Positions 42,048 through 51,329 of a DNA stretch of 64,000 bases are shown one piece after another. The stretch lies in contig NZ_JAFBGL010000003.1 of assembly GCF_016811075.1 (NCBI RefSeq), positions 339,995 through 403,994 of the forward strand, given 5' to 3'. Numbering within the stretch: the first letter of the stretch is position 1; every line of letters starts with the position of its first letter. This DNA is from Oceaniferula flava. Its GTDB lineage: Bacteria; Verrucomicrobiota; Verrucomicrobiia; Verrucomicrobiales; Akkermansiaceae. Both the position numbers and the translations under genes were made by a program. Below the pieces are notes generated by a model, which did not search any database, was not told where the DNA came from, and saw nothing but the letters and a program-made list of their open reading frames with translations.

Positions 42048-43238
42048 ATGTCCATGAATATTCACGAGTATCAGGCGAAGGAGTTGTTTGAAAAATACGG
42101 TGTAGCCAGTCCTAACGGACAGGTCGCCTCAACAGCTGAAGAAGCTAAAGCCGCGGCTCAGTCCCTCGGTAATGGCAATCTAGTTATCAAAGCCCAGGTT
42201 CACGCCGGCGGCCGCGGTAAAGGAACTTTTAAAAATGGCTTCCAAGGTGGGGTTCACCTCATCGAAAGCCCCGATCAAGCGGCTGAGTTCGCTGAGAAAA
42301 TGATCGGCCAGACACTGGTCACCAAGCAGACCGGCGAGGAAGGAAAACTCGTCAGCAAGGTGATGATTGCCGAGGCGGTCGATATCGAACGTGAGCTTTA
42401 CCTCGCGATCCTGATGGACCGCGAAACCTGCCGTCCAGTGATCGTTGCCAGCACCGAAGGTGGTATGGACATCGAGGAAGTGGCGGAGAACACTCCAGAC
42501 AAGATTGTCCGTGAGTTCATCCACCCACTTGCAGGTCTTCAAGGTTACGAGGTGCGCAAGCTGGCCAAGGCGCTTGAGCTCTCCGGCGACCAGGCGAAGC
42601 AATTCGGCAAGCTGCTTGCCAATCTTTACACCCTCTTCCTCAAGAGCGACTGCTCGATGGTGGAAATCAACCCACTGGTGGTCACTCCTGACGGTCAGGT
42701 GCTCGCTCTCGATGCCAAGTTTGGTTTCGACGACAATGCTCTCTACCGCCATCCGGATATCGTCGCCTACCGCGACACCGACGAGGAAGACCCTCGCGAA
42801 GTGGAGGCATCCAAGTTTGATCTGAACTACATCGGTCTCGATGGCAACATTGCCTGCCTGGTGAATGGAGCCGGCCTCGCCATGGCCACCATGGACATCA
42901 TCAAGCACTGCGGTGGTGATCCGGCCAACTTCCTCGATGTAGGAGGTGGCGCAACCAAAGAGCAGGTATCCGCTGCTTTCAAAATCATCCTTGGCGACCC
43001 GAACGTCAAAGGCATCCTGGTCAACATCTTCGGTGGCATCATGCAGTGTGACATCATTGCTGAGGGCATCCTGGCTGCAGCCAAAGAGACCGGCCTCAGC
43101 ATCCCGCTGATCGTTCGCCTCGAGGGCACCAACGTTGACAAAGGTCGCGAGCTGATCGCGAACTCTGATCTCGATGTCATCACCGCCGAAAGCCTGAACG
43201 ACGCTGCGGAAAAAGCCGTCGCCGCCGTCAGCGCGTAA
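42048..43238 (+). CDS. sucC: Succinyl-CoA ligase (ADP-forming) beta subunit
   Basis: TCA-cycle enzyme subunit that binds the nucleotide. The protein begins [19 protein letters not shown] and contains [19 protein letters not shown] (ATP-grasp), [11 protein letters not shown] and [16 protein letters not shown]; 396 residues, normal length. AAAGG seven bases upstream supports the ATG at 42048 over the one at 42054. The frame is open to 41922, but that part is not conserved. sucD follows after 27 bases, giving the usual sucCD operon. Confidence 0.97.
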   Translation: MSMNIHEYQAKELFEKYGVASPNGQVASTAEEAKAAAQSLGNGNLVIKAQVHAGGRGKGTFKNGFQGGVHLIESPDQAAEFAEKMIGQTLVTKQTGEEGKLVSKVMIAEAVDIERELYLAILMDRETCRPVIVASTEGGMDIEEVAENTPDKIVREFIHPLAGLQGYEVRKLAKALELSGDQAKQFGKLLANLYTLFLKSDCSMVEINPLVVTPDGQVLALDAKFGFDDNALYRHPDIVAYRDTDEEDPREVEASKFDLNYIGLDGNIACLVNGAGLAMATMDIIKHCGGDPANFLDVGGGATKEQVSAAFKIILGDPNVKGILVNIFGGIMQCDIIAEGILAAAKETGLSIPLIVRLEGTNVDKGRELIANSDLDVITAESLNDAAEKAVAAVSA

Positions 43239-43265
43239 TTGTTCAATCTCAAATCTTAAATTATC

Positions 43266-44156
43266 ATGTCCATTTTAGTTGATGAAAATACCAAGGTGCT
43301 TGTGCAAGGCATCACCGGAGGATTCGGCGGCAAACACGCCCAGCTGAGCCTCGATTACGGAACGCAAATCGTCGCAGGTGTCACTCCCGGAAAAGGAGGC
43401 CAAACCTTCGGTGAGAAGACTCCTGTTTTTGACACCGTTTCCGAAGCTGCCGGTGAGACCGGAGCTACTGTTTCTGCCATTTTCGTGCCACCTCCGTTCG
43501 CGGCGGATGCCATTCTCGAAGCTGTCGACGCCGAGCTCGATCTCGTTGTCTGCATCACCGAGGGCATTCCTGTTGCCGATATGATGCGTGTGAAGGAAAT
43601 CATGAAAGGCAGCAAGACGCGCCTCATCGGGCCTAACTGCCCAGGCATCGTGACTCCAGGTCGTGGTGAGAACTCCCACGGCGGCTGCCGCATCGGCATC
43701 GCTCCTGGCTACATTCACAAGCGTGGTAACGTAGGTGTGGTTTCCCGCTCCGGCACCCTAACTTACGAAGCCGTCTATCAGCTCACCGAGCTCGGTTACG
43801 GTCAGTCTACCTGCGTCGGTATCGGTGGTGATCCAATCAACGGCACCTCCCACCTCGACGTGCTGAAGATGTTCAACGACGACGACGAAACGGAAGCGAT
43901 CATCATGATCGGTGAAATCGGTGGCAACGCCGAGGCCGAAGCCGCTCGTTGGGCCAAGGAGAACTGCAAGAAGCCCATCGCCGGATTCATTGCCGGTGCC
44001 ACAGCGCCTCCGGGCCGCCGCATGGGCCACGCTGGTGCCATCGTCGGTGGTGAAGAGGACACCGCTGAAGCCAAGAAGAAGATTCTCGCTGAGTGCGGCA
44101 TCGCCGTTTCCGAGACTCCTTCAGACATGGGCAAAACCCTCGTGGGAATGCTCTAA
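43266..44156 (+). CDS. sucD: Succinyl-CoA ligase (ADP-forming) alpha subunit
   Basis: The 296-residue protein has the CoA-binding Rossmann fold ([37 protein letters not shown]), [10 protein letters not shown] and the phospho-His loop [16 protein letters not shown] with the catalytic His. With sucC it interconverts succinyl-CoA and succinate plus ATP. Length is typical. It is 27 bases from sucC and closed by a terminator. Confidence 0.97.
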   Translation: MSILVDENTKVLVQGITGGFGGKHAQLSLDYGTQIVAGVTPGKGGQTFGEKTPVFDTVSEAAGETGATVSAIFVPPPFAADAILEAVDAELDLVVCITEGIPVADMMRVKEIMKGSKTRLIGPNCPGIVTPGRGENSHGGCRIGIAPGYIHKRGNVGVVSRSGTLTYEAVYQLTELGYGQSTCVGIGGDPINGTSHLDVLKMFNDDDETEAIIMIGEIGGNAEAEAARWAKENCKKPIAGFIAGATAPPGRRMGHAGAIVGGEEDTAEAKKKILAECGIAVSETPSDMGKTLVGML

Positions 44157-44185
44157 GCGAAGGGAGCTGTCCAAGCTTTTACTCA

Positions 44186-44220
44186 AGCGTCTCCGTATCA
44201 TGCGGAGGCGCTTTTTTTTA
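44186..44220 (+). terminator. Terminator after sucD
   Basis: Stem AAGCG-T-CTCCG / CGGAG-G-CGCTT with a 7-base loop and a following run of T. It lies 30 bases after the sucD stop and abuts the mgtE stop. Confidence 0.9.
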
Positions 44221-45615
44221 TTAGGTGATGTGCAGGATCGCGCGGGCGGCAGTGAAGTAGATTAGCATGCCGGAAATATCCACCAGGGTGGTGATCGCCG
44301 GGGCGGCCACCACGGCAGGGTCCAACTTGATGGCCCGGGCGCCGATGGGTAACAGGGCGCCGGAGAGGGTGGAGCTGGTGATTTGCAAGGCCAGGGCTAG
44401 CGAAACTGCCAAGCTGAAGGAGGCGATGGTGACGCCGACTGGAAGCTGAGGGTTGAACAGGGGAAGGATGAACATGGTGACGATGGCAATGCACAGCCCC
44501 ATCACCGATCCTAACATGGCACCGAGGCAGACTTCCTTGGAAAGCACCTTGCGGGTGGTTCCTGCTTCCAGTTCACCCAGAGACATGGCACGGATAACCA
44601 TCGCGGCCGCTTGCCCCCCGGTATTACCCCCGGCGGCGACCACCATCGGCAGGTAAAGTGCCAGAAGGTAAATGCTGCTGAGCACATCCTCAAAGCGAAG
44701 CATCACGTAGCCGGATGAGATGGCCAGCATTGCCAGGATGAGCAACCATGGGAAACGCCGCTTAAAGTGGGTGGAGAGTGCGGTGTTGAGGTAGGTTTCC
44801 TCCGATTGCTCACCGGCGATACCAGACATCTTCTCGATATCCTCGGTCGATTCCTCTTCCAGAATTTCAAGGACATCATCGTGGGTGATCACCCCTAACA
44901 GGTATTCATACTCGTTGACCACTGGCAGCAGGGTCATGTCGTATTTGGAGAAGATCTGGGCGGCTTCCTCCTGGTCTGCGGTGGCGAGAATGGTGATGTC
45001 CACCTCCTCCATGATGCTGGAAACGCGGGTGTCCCAGGTGCTGAATGCGAGGTCTCTGAGGCGAACTTTGCCAAGTAGGTGGCCACGCTCATCGACCACA
45101 TAAATGCGCGCTAAGGACTCGGCCGAATCCTGCTCTTCACGGAGAGTGTCGAGGGCCTCCTTCACCGACATGTTCTGGGTGATGCGGGCCACCTTGGTGG
45201 TCATGCGGCCACCGGCGGTTTCCTCGTGGTAGCGCATCAGGCTGCGCGTTTCCTCCATCTCTTCCGGTTGCAGCAGGGCTAGGTAGCGTTGCTGGGCAGA
45301 GGTGCTGACGTCCTGCAGGATATCGGCGCGGTCATCATCGACCAGCTGTCCGAGGATTTCCCGCTGTTGCGCGATGGGGAAGCGCTCCAGAGTCTCCTCG
45401 ATCAGGGTATCCGGCAGTTCCGCGAGCACCTCTGAGAAGCGCGCAGTATCAATGTTTTTGGTGAAAAACTCGCGCCCTTGGTCGTCGAGATCCTCAAAAA
45501 CATTGGCCAGATCCGCATAGTGCAGCTCCTCCGCCGCTTGGGCGAATTTCTCTGCGTTAAAATCGGCGATCGAGCCAACGAGGTTCTCGATATCCATGGT
45601 CCTCTCTTCGGGCAT
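44221..45615 (-). CDS. mgtE: Magnesium transporter MgtE
   Basis: The 464-residue protein has the MgtE N-domain (LADVFEDLDDQGREFF-like helical superhelix, residues 10-130), a CBS pair (SVKEALDTLREEQDSAESLARIYVVDERGHLLG and VSSIMEEVDITILATADQEEAAQIF) and five C-terminal membrane helices with VAAGGNTGGQAAAMVIRAM, the pore signature. It imports Mg2+ and senses it through the N/CBS domains. Met at 45597 is an alternative start with an upstream GAGAGG. It converges on sucD and lies 56 bases after the HAD gene. Confidence 0.95.
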   Translation of the reverse strand: MPEERTMDIENLVGSIADFNAEKFAQAAEELHYADLANVFEDLDDQGREFFTKNIDTARFSEVLAELPDTLIEETLERFPIAQQREILGQLVDDDRADILQDVSTSAQQRYLALLQPEEMEETRSLMRYHEETAGGRMTTKVARITQNMSVKEALDTLREEQDSAESLARIYVVDERGHLLGKVRLRDLAFSTWDTRVSSIMEEVDITILATADQEEAAQIFSKYDMTLLPVVNEYEYLLGVITHDDVLEILEEESTEDIEKMSGIAGEQSEETYLNTALSTHFKRRFPWLLILAMLAISSGYVMLRFEDVLSSIYLLALYLPMVVAAGGNTGGQAAAMVIRAMSLGELEAGTTRKVLSKEVCLGAMLGSVMGLCIAIVTMFILPLFNPQLPVGVTIASFSLAVSLALALQITSSTLSGALLPIGARAIKLDPAVVAAPAITTLVDISGMLIYFTAARAILHIT

Positions 45616-45671
45616 GCTGATGTTTTAATGGGCTGCACTCAAAATCCAAATACCAAACTGAGGAAATGCCG

Positions 45672-46262
45672 TCACACGATCTCTCCCAGCCAGCTGAGGA
45701 ACTCATCGTGGCGGGCTACATCGTATTGGTGGCAGAGGAACCCAGCCTTTTGCCCGGCGGCGATGTTGGCGGGGAGATCATCAATGTAGGCCGTCTGTTC
45801 CGGCACCAACTGCCATTGATCGATGGTGAGCTGATAGATTTCCGGTTCGGGTTTGATATGACCGGTCTGATAGGAAAAGACACCACCCTCGAACTTCTCG
45901 AAAATCGGGTGATTCTGGATGAGGTGGTCTTTGTGAGGGTTGTTGATGTTGGAAAATAAAATCAAGCGGTGACCGTCGGCGTGCAGTTTCTCGATGGTCG
46001 ACCACATGATGGTGTTCGGCTCAAAGATATCGAGCCAGGCACTGAGGAAGGCTTCCTGTGTCCCTTGGAACCCGAGTTTTTCCGCGGCCCAGGTGAAGTA
46101 TTCGTCCGGCTCGATCCTTCCGGCTTCGAAGTCGTCTTTGCGCTCGATCAGGGCGTTGAAGCGGGATTCCGGGTCGCTGACCTCGGCGGGAATGAGCTTC
46201 GAGAGGGCGGGCTGGAAATCAACGCCGATGATGACGTTGCCAATATCAAATAGAAAATCCAT
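45672..46262 (-). CDS. HAD-family hydrolase, YihX type
   Basis: The 196-residue protein starts MDFLFDIGNVIIGVDF, the HAD motif I with the nucleophile Asp and an IGN variant known in YihX-like enzymes. Motif II is LFSNINN, motif III is SYQTGHIKPEPEIY with the Lys, and motif IV is AYIDDLPANI. A helical cap lies between motifs I and II. Members dephosphorylate sugar phosphates such as glucose-1-phosphate, but substrate choice here is not visible. It is 20 bases from the next minus-strand gene upstream and may share its transcript. Confidence 0.9.
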   Translation of the reverse strand: MDFLFDIGNVIIGVDFQPALSKLIPAEVSDPESRFNALIERKDDFEAGRIEPDEYFTWAAEKLGFQGTQEAFLSAWLDIFEPNTIMWSTIEKLHADGHRLILFSNINNPHKDHLIQNHPIFEKFEGGVFSYQTGHIKPEPEIYQLTIDQWQLVPEQTAYIDDLPANIAAGQKAGFLCHQYDVARHDEFLSWLGEIV

Positions 46263-46282
46263 GGTGGGTGAGGAGCTGGGTG

Positions 46283-47392
46283 TTACGAGCAGTGGCTGAG
46301 GATGAAATTGGCAGCCGTCTGGGCGGCATTCGGTCGGGCGTGTCGTGCGAGGCTCCGTTTCATCGTCCGCCAGCCGCAGGCGTTGTCACTGAGCATTTCG
46401 CGAATGTGGGCGGAGAGCGAGCCTGGGGTGTCGGCCAGGTGACCACCGTTGAGGTGTCGCAGCAGGTTTAGATTACCTTCTTCCTGACCCGGCACCAGGT
46501 GGTGAATGAGCATGGGGCAGGCGGCCGCCAGGGATTCGTGCACCGTGGCGCCTCCGGCTTTTCCAACCACCAAATGATGCGAGGTCAGCAGCTCCGGCAC
46601 CCGCTTGGTCCAGCCTTTGATACGCACCCGGCCCGGGTAGCTGTCCTTGATTTCCTTCGCCCGACTGTAAAGTTTGCGCACATTGCGACCTAACACAATG
46701 GTGAGCTCCACATTGTCGTGGCCGGCGTCCAGGATCTCGCGGGCCACGCGCCGGACGTGTGGTTTTTTGGCCGTGGGGAAATAGAGCACCCGGAATGGCT
46801 GCAGCGAGTCGTCTGCCGAGACCGGAGCCAGATCGGCAAAGTGCGGATTCACCGGGAAGCCGGTTTCCACCAGTTGGGTTTCTGGCAGACCTTGACGAAT
46901 CAACGAGTCCCGGGTGCGGCTGTCTGTCACCAGCCAGTAGTCAGTGGGCGCTTTTCGCCAGGCGGCATTGATTTCGATGGAATCGGTCACCACGGTGAAC
47001 ACCGGGACCTTGGGGGTGCCGTTGGCGAAGATGCGTTGTAAAAAATAAGGGTAAAGCGGGTAGCTGCTGACGATGGCCTTGGGCTGGTGCTCCTGGATCA
47101 GGTCGCGCAGCATCATCTCGGGTTTGCGCATCATCGGCAGGCGTTCTTTGGAGAAATCCTGACGTTCGGTGGAGAGGTAAATCCGACGCCACAGCCAGGG
47201 GGCGTGGGTGGTGACACCACGGTAAAAACTACGCAGTCGCTCATTGATCCACGGGGCTCCCAGCGCGCAGGGGTCGGTGCACAGGACCGGGCATTGTTTT
47301 TCCAGAGCAATCGACAGGTTTCTGGCGGCGCTGTTGTGGCCATCGCCAAATCCAGCGGTTAGTATTAATATGTCGGCCTTGCTGCTGCTCAC
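46283..47392 (-). CDS. MGDG synthase-like glycosyltransferase (GT28)
   Basis: Transfers a sugar to diacylglycerol or a similar lipid at the membrane face. The protein has the DGDG/MGDG-synthase N-domain start ADILILTAGFGDGHNSAARN, WLWRRIYLSTER and PKAIVSSYPLYPYFLQRIF, and the C-domain with HHLVVGKAGGATVHESLAAACPMLIHHLVPGQEEGN, the donor-binding signature. I place the start at a GTG at 47392 (VSSSKADILIL), because the frame's Met at 47479 would overlap the divergent gene start at 47461 and adds residues not seen in the family. The HAD gene follows after 20 bases. Confidence 0.85.
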   Translation of the reverse strand: MSSSKADILILTAGFGDGHNSAARNLSIALEKQCPVLCTDPCALGAPWINERLRSFYRGVTTHAPWLWRRIYLSTERQDFSKERLPMMRKPEMMLRDLIQEHQPKAIVSSYPLYPYFLQRIFANGTPKVPVFTVVTDSIEINAAWRKAPTDYWLVTDSRTRDSLIRQGLPETQLVETGFPVNPHFADLAPVSADDSLQPFRVLYFPTAKKPHVRRVAREILDAGHDNVELTIVLGRNVRKLYSRAKEIKDSYPGRVRIKGWTKRVPELLTSHHLVVGKAGGATVHESLAAACPMLIHHLVPGQEEGNLNLLRHLNGGHLADTPGSLSAHIREMLSDNACGWRTMKRSLARHARPNAAQTAANFILSHCS

Positions 47393-47460
47393 GCGCGAAA
47401 CGATAGTCGGCGTCGAGGGTTGCGTCGATATCTCAATTGGACTAACCGTTATAAAAAGAC

Positions 47461-48531
47461 ATGGAAAAGAAACGCTCAAAAGCGAAACCGCAGCCTGACT
47501 TAAGAGTGCTTCCCGAGGAGGAAACGCCGCGACTCGTTCCCGACCAAGAGTCGGAGACCGATGAGGTCAAAAAATCGGCCGCACCTTCGTATGCTGGGAA
47601 AAGCGCGCAGCCGGTGCTGGATTTCGACACCGCTGCAGCGAGCACACCAACGCAGCAACCCAAATCAATGGCAGCTGTTCTAGAGCCTGAGGAAGCTTGG
47701 GGTGCTGAGCAGAAAAAAGGCCAAATCCCCACCGGCTGGCTGGTGCTCGGCGGGGCGCTGATCTTGGGTATTGCAGCCTGGGTGCTGGTTTCGCTGAATC
47801 AAAGCCGGGAGGTGGTCAGCCAGAATTTGGTGGTGCAGAAGGAGATTGAGCATGACCGGGAGCAGGAAGACCGGCAGGCTCGCGATAGCTTGGACGCCTT
47901 GCGCAGTTCGGTTACGCAGTTTTTTGCCGCAAAATCAGCGGCAGATCTACTTCCTCACGTCAGGCAGCAGGGGCGGGTGAAGCCATTGCTCGAGAGCTAC
48001 TACCAGGCTCACACATTCCAGCCGCGCAAGTTTGTGACCTTCTCCAGTCTGAATGCCCTGGTCCTAAGCACCCGACCATTCTTACTCGCCGAATGCCAGC
48101 TGGAAAATGGTGAGACTCAGGAGTTGCTCTTGGAAGATCAGGGTGGAGGCAAATATTTAGCCGACTGGGAAACCTACGTGCACTATCAGCCGATGCCTTG
48201 GGAAGATTTTTTAGATCAGCGCCCGAGCAAACCCTTGAACATGCGTGTGGTCTGTAAAAAAGATAATTTCTATGCCTACGAGTTCAGAGATGAAGCCGAG
48301 TATCAATGTTATCGGCTCACGGCTCGTGATTTCGAAGGGTATGTTTACGGATATGTGCCACGTAGAAGTAAGCTGAATTACCAGCTGGATAGCGCGCTTA
48401 AGAACTCAAGTCGGATACAGCCGATGATCCTTCGACTGCGTTATCCGGAAGGGGGGAACTCGAAGCGTGCGGTGCTGATCGATGCCGTGCTCTCCAAGAA
48501 CTGGACCTACGTCACCGAGCCGGAGTTTTAA
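47461..48531 (+). CDS. Single-pass membrane protein of unknown function
   Basis: I do not recognise this 356-residue protein. It has a charged, Pro/Glu-rich disordered N-terminus of about 95 residues, a single membrane helix (GWLVLGGALILGIAAWVLVSL, near 97-117), a coiled segment (NLVVQKEIEHDREQEDRQARDSL) and a C-terminal domain of about 200 residues rich in Phe/Tyr/Leu with beta character (FVTFSSLNALVLSTRPFLLAECQLENG). The layout suggests a membrane-anchored extracytoplasmic domain. It is divergent from the glycosyltransferase and has a separate transcript. Confidence 0.75.
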   Translation: MEKKRSKAKPQPDLRVLPEEETPRLVPDQESETDEVKKSAAPSYAGKSAQPVLDFDTAAASTPTQQPKSMAAVLEPEEAWGAEQKKGQIPTGWLVLGGALILGIAAWVLVSLNQSREVVSQNLVVQKEIEHDREQEDRQARDSLDALRSSVTQFFAAKSAADLLPHVRQQGRVKPLLESYYQAHTFQPRKFVTFSSLNALVLSTRPFLLAECQLENGETQELLLEDQGGGKYLADWETYVHYQPMPWEDFLDQRPSKPLNMRVVCKKDNFYAYEFRDEAEYQCYRLTARDFEGYVYGYVPRRSKLNYQLDSALKNSSRIQPMILRLRYPEGGNSKRAVLIDAVLSKNWTYVTEPEF

Positions 48532-48544
48532 AAAGGAGAGGGGA

Positions 48545-48576
48545 TAAAAAAACGGAAGAGCCGAAGCCCTTCCGTT
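48545..48576 (-). terminator. Terminator after the EF-hand gene
   Basis: Stem AACGGAAG / CTTCCGTT (48551-48558 with 48569-48576), followed by a T-run on the minus strand. It also lies 20 bases past the plus-strand stop at 48531. Confidence 0.8.
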
Positions 48577-48616
48577 GAAATGATTGAGTTTGGATTGAGT
48601 TCAATCGGGGCGAGAA

Positions 48617-49036
48617 TTACTCGTCGCCACCTTTTTTGCCACGGCCGCCTTTAGCTCCGCCTCTTTTGCCTGGGGCCATTTGGATGGCATCAGGATAAGT
48701 GGCTTTGACCCACTCGCGCACGCCTTCACGCTCTTCTTTGCTGAGTTTGCCGTCTTTGTCGGCGTCGAACTTAGCGAGTGTGGCAGCTTTGATTTCTTTG
48801 CGCTCTTTGCTGATGGTTTCACGAGCGGTTTTCTTTTCCGCATCGCTCAGAGTGCCGTCTTTATCGGCATCGAAACGCTCGAGCATTTTTTTCTTCATTG
48901 CTTCGCGTTGCTCTGGGCTTGGGCCTTTGCCTTCACGGCCTTTTTTGGCACCTTTTTCAGGCTTCTCAGCGTAAGCGGTGACGCTCAGGGCGAGGGCTGC
49001 AGCAGCGGCGGTGATGATGGTTTTGGTCATTTTCAT
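48617..49036 (-). CDS. Secreted EF-hand calcium-binding protein
   Basis: The 139-residue protein has a signal peptide (MTKTIITAAAAALALSVTAYAE) and two canonical EF-hand loops: DADKDGTLSDAE and DADKDGKLSKEE, with the Asp/Asp/Asp/Gly/Glu ligands in place. The rest is Lys/Gly/Glu-rich, ending KGGRGKKGGDE. It should bind Ca2+ outside the cytoplasm, where it may buffer ions or aid folding. MTKTI at 49030 is an alternative start. It is monocistronic. Confidence 0.88.
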   Translation of the reverse strand: MKMTKTIITAAAAALALSVTAYAEKPEKGAKKGREGKGPSPEQREAMKKKMLERFDADKDGTLSDAEKKTARETISKERKEIKAATLAKFDADKDGKLSKEEREGVREWVKATYPDAIQMAPGKRGGAKGGRGKKGGDE

Positions 49037-49211
49037 ATTAGTTGGGTCTTAGTTTGTTTAGTTGGTTACGCTCGTTCCTGAACGTTTGGGGTTCAAGTTG
49101 CTATTGCGTGAGGTCTAAAACCCGCAGGGGATGAAAAGGTTGTAAAAAAAATCATGAGCTTGAGAAAAAGTTCTCTCAAATGCATTGCCAGCCATCGGTG
49201 AACCCGCTTGG

Positions 49212-50135
49212 ATGCCCCTGCTAATGAGTTCTCCTTCCGAAGCTAAAAAATCCAAGGCTCAGGTGTTTGCCGCCAGATTGTTCAGCACCCTGATTTTGTG
49301 GGCGCTGGTGACCGCTGTGTTCGTGAGCGACCAGGCTTGGGCCTTCCTCGCCGTTCTTTCCCTGCTCGGCCTGTTTAGCGTCCGCGAGTATTTTCAAATG
49401 ACCCGCAAAGGCGGTATGCCATCGCAGCCGCGCTGGGGGCTGCTGGTCAGTTCTTCCTATTTGATCTATGTGGCAGTGAGGCTGGGGATGCAAGGACCTG
49501 CGGCCTTGGACGGATTGCTGGAAACGGACATCGCCTTTGTCATGCTCATCGTCACCGGCGGCTTCATGTGTCAGCTACGGCGCTCGGTGGACGGCAAGAA
49601 TACCGTGACCGAGGTGGCCATTACGACCTTGGGGTTCGTTTACGTTGCGGTGCTCTACAGTTTTCTCGCTCGCTTGTTATTCCTTCCCGAGCCACTGGCT
49701 GATGGGGCCCGGGTGCCCGGCGCTTGGCTACTGCTCTGGCTGATTGCGGTCACCAAATTCACCGATATGGGAGCCTACATCACCGGCTCATTGATCGGAA
49801 AACACAAGATGATCCCACACATCAGCCCGGGGAAAACCTGGCAGGGCTTCGGTGGTGCTCTGATTTTTTCCCAGCTCGCGGGCTGCGGACTCTACGCCAT
49901 CATGCCAGCTGAGTTGGCCATCCTCGGTGGCTGGGGCTGGGTGGTGCTGCTGAGCCTGGTGCTCTCGCTCTTGGCCGTGGTGGGTGATCTCGCGGAATCT
50001 GTTCTCAAACGAAGCATCGGGGTGAAGGATTCGGGCAACACCCTGCCGGGGATTGGCGGTGCGCTCGACCTCATCGATAGCCTCTGCTTCACCGCGCCGG
50101 TGCTGTATTTCTTCCTTCGTTGGATGCCCGTGTAA
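49212..50135 (+). CDS. cdsA: Phosphatidate cytidylyltransferase
   Basis: Makes CDP-diacylglycerol, the phospholipid precursor. From the Met at 49212 (MPLLMSSPSEAKKSK) the 307-residue protein has about eight membrane helices and the C-terminal signature SVLKRSIGVKDSGNTLPGIGGALDLIDSLCF. In the family signature the PGHGG and DRxDS positions read PGIGG and DLIDS here, so the His and Arg are changed while both Asp residues remain. GKHKMIPHISPGKTWQGFGGAL also fits. A TTG at 49185 extends the frame but is unlikely. dxr follows after 33 bases, a common isoprenoid/lipid operon. Confidence 0.94.
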   Translation: MPLLMSSPSEAKKSKAQVFAARLFSTLILWALVTAVFVSDQAWAFLAVLSLLGLFSVREYFQMTRKGGMPSQPRWGLLVSSSYLIYVAVRLGMQGPAALDGLLETDIAFVMLIVTGGFMCQLRRSVDGKNTVTEVAITTLGFVYVAVLYSFLARLLFLPEPLADGARVPGAWLLLWLIAVTKFTDMGAYITGSLIGKHKMIPHISPGKTWQGFGGALIFSQLAGCGLYAIMPAELAILGGWGWVVLLSLVLSLLAVVGDLAESVLKRSIGVKDSGNTLPGIGGALDLIDSLCFTAPVLYFFLRWMPV

Positions 50136-50168
50136 GCCCTTGTTCAACCGCTCCCTCACATTTGTTGT

Positions 50169-51329
50169 ATGCCGAAACGTAAAGTAGTCTTGTTAGGATC
50201 CACCGGGTCGATTGGAACCAGCACCCTGAAGGTGGCCGCAGATCTACCGGATCGATTGGAAATCGTTGCCCTGGCGGCGAACTCCAGCGTGCAGGACTTG
50301 GCGGCGCAAGCCCGTGAAACCGGGGTGAAGCATGTGGCGCTGTATGATCGCTCGAAGGAAGCCGAACTCCGTGCCGCACTGCCCGATGACGTGACCATTC
50401 ACTTGGGGGCGGAAGGTTTGTTAGAGGTTTCGACGCTGGCGGAGGCTGACATGGTGCTGGTCGCCATCGTAGGCACCGCCGGACTTCAGCCGGCACTCGC
50501 GGCAATCGAGGCCGGAAAAGATCTCGCCGTGGCCAGCAAGGAAATCCTCGTCATGGCTGGCGAGCTAGTGATGGGCGCTGCCGAGCGCCAAGGGGTGAAC
50601 GTGCTGCCTGTCGACAGTGAGCACAATGCGATTTTCCAATGCCTAAATGGTCACCAAGGTGGCGAACGTGAAGTTTCCCGCCTCATTCTGACTGCTTCCG
50701 GTGGACCGTTTCGGCAAACGCCCGCGGAGGAGCTGCAAGATGTCACTCTCGCCCAGGCGCTGAAACATCCCACCTGGGACATGGGTCGCAAGATCACCAT
50801 CGATTCCTCGACCTTGTTTAACAAAGGTCTGGAAATGATCGAGGCACGCTGGCTCTTTGGGATCGAGATGGAACGGATCGATGTCATCGTGCATCCACAG
50901 AGCATCGTGCACTCGATGGTGGAATACGTCGATGGCAGCGTCTTGGCCCAGCTGAGCAATACCGACATGTGTTTCCCGATTCAGTATGCCGTCACATGGC
51001 CGGATCGGGTGCCAGGCGGACTGAAACCACTCGATTTTGCCAAGCTTGCGAAGTTGGAGTTCGAGGCCCCTCGCTACGATGATTTCCCGGCACTCAACTT
51101 GGCGCGCCGTGCCGGCCAGCAGGGGGGAACCTTGCCGGCTGTCTACAATGCTGCCAACGAGGTGGCGGTGGATGCTTTCTGCGATGGCAAGATCGGCTAC
51201 ACCGACATTGCTCGGGTCGTGGCACAGGTCATGGATGCCCACGAGGTGCAGCACGCCGGTGATTTGGACACTCTGATCGCGGCTGATTCCGCTGCCCGGG
51301 AAGCGGCTAGCGCAATTTGCGACGCGTGA
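50169..51329 (+). CDS. dxr: 1-deoxy-D-xylulose 5-phosphate reductoisomerase
   Basis: Second step of the MEP isoprenoid pathway (NADPH and Mg2+ dependent). The 386-residue protein starts MPKRKVVLLGSTGSIGTSTL (NADPH loop) and has DSEHNAIFQCL, LILTASGGPFR and HPTWDMGRKITIDSSTLFNKGLEMIEARWLF. Length is usual. It follows cdsA by 33 bases, so the two are cotranscribed. Its last 23 bases overlap the 3' end of the convergent PEP-CTERM protease gene (51307-51329), and no terminator is visible between them. Confidence 0.97.
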   Translation: MPKRKVVLLGSTGSIGTSTLKVAADLPDRLEIVALAANSSVQDLAAQARETGVKHVALYDRSKEAELRAALPDDVTIHLGAEGLLEVSTLAEADMVLVAIVGTAGLQPALAAIEAGKDLAVASKEILVMAGELVMGAAERQGVNVLPVDSEHNAIFQCLNGHQGGEREVSRLILTASGGPFRQTPAEELQDVTLAQALKHPTWDMGRKITIDSSTLFNKGLEMIEARWLFGIEMERIDVIVHPQSIVHSMVEYVDGSVLAQLSNTDMCFPIQYAVTWPDRVPGGLKPLDFAKLAKLEFEAPRYDDFPALNLARRAGQQGGTLPAVYNAANEVAVDAFCDGKIGYTDIARVVAQVMDAHEVQHAGDLDTLIAADSAAREAASAICDA

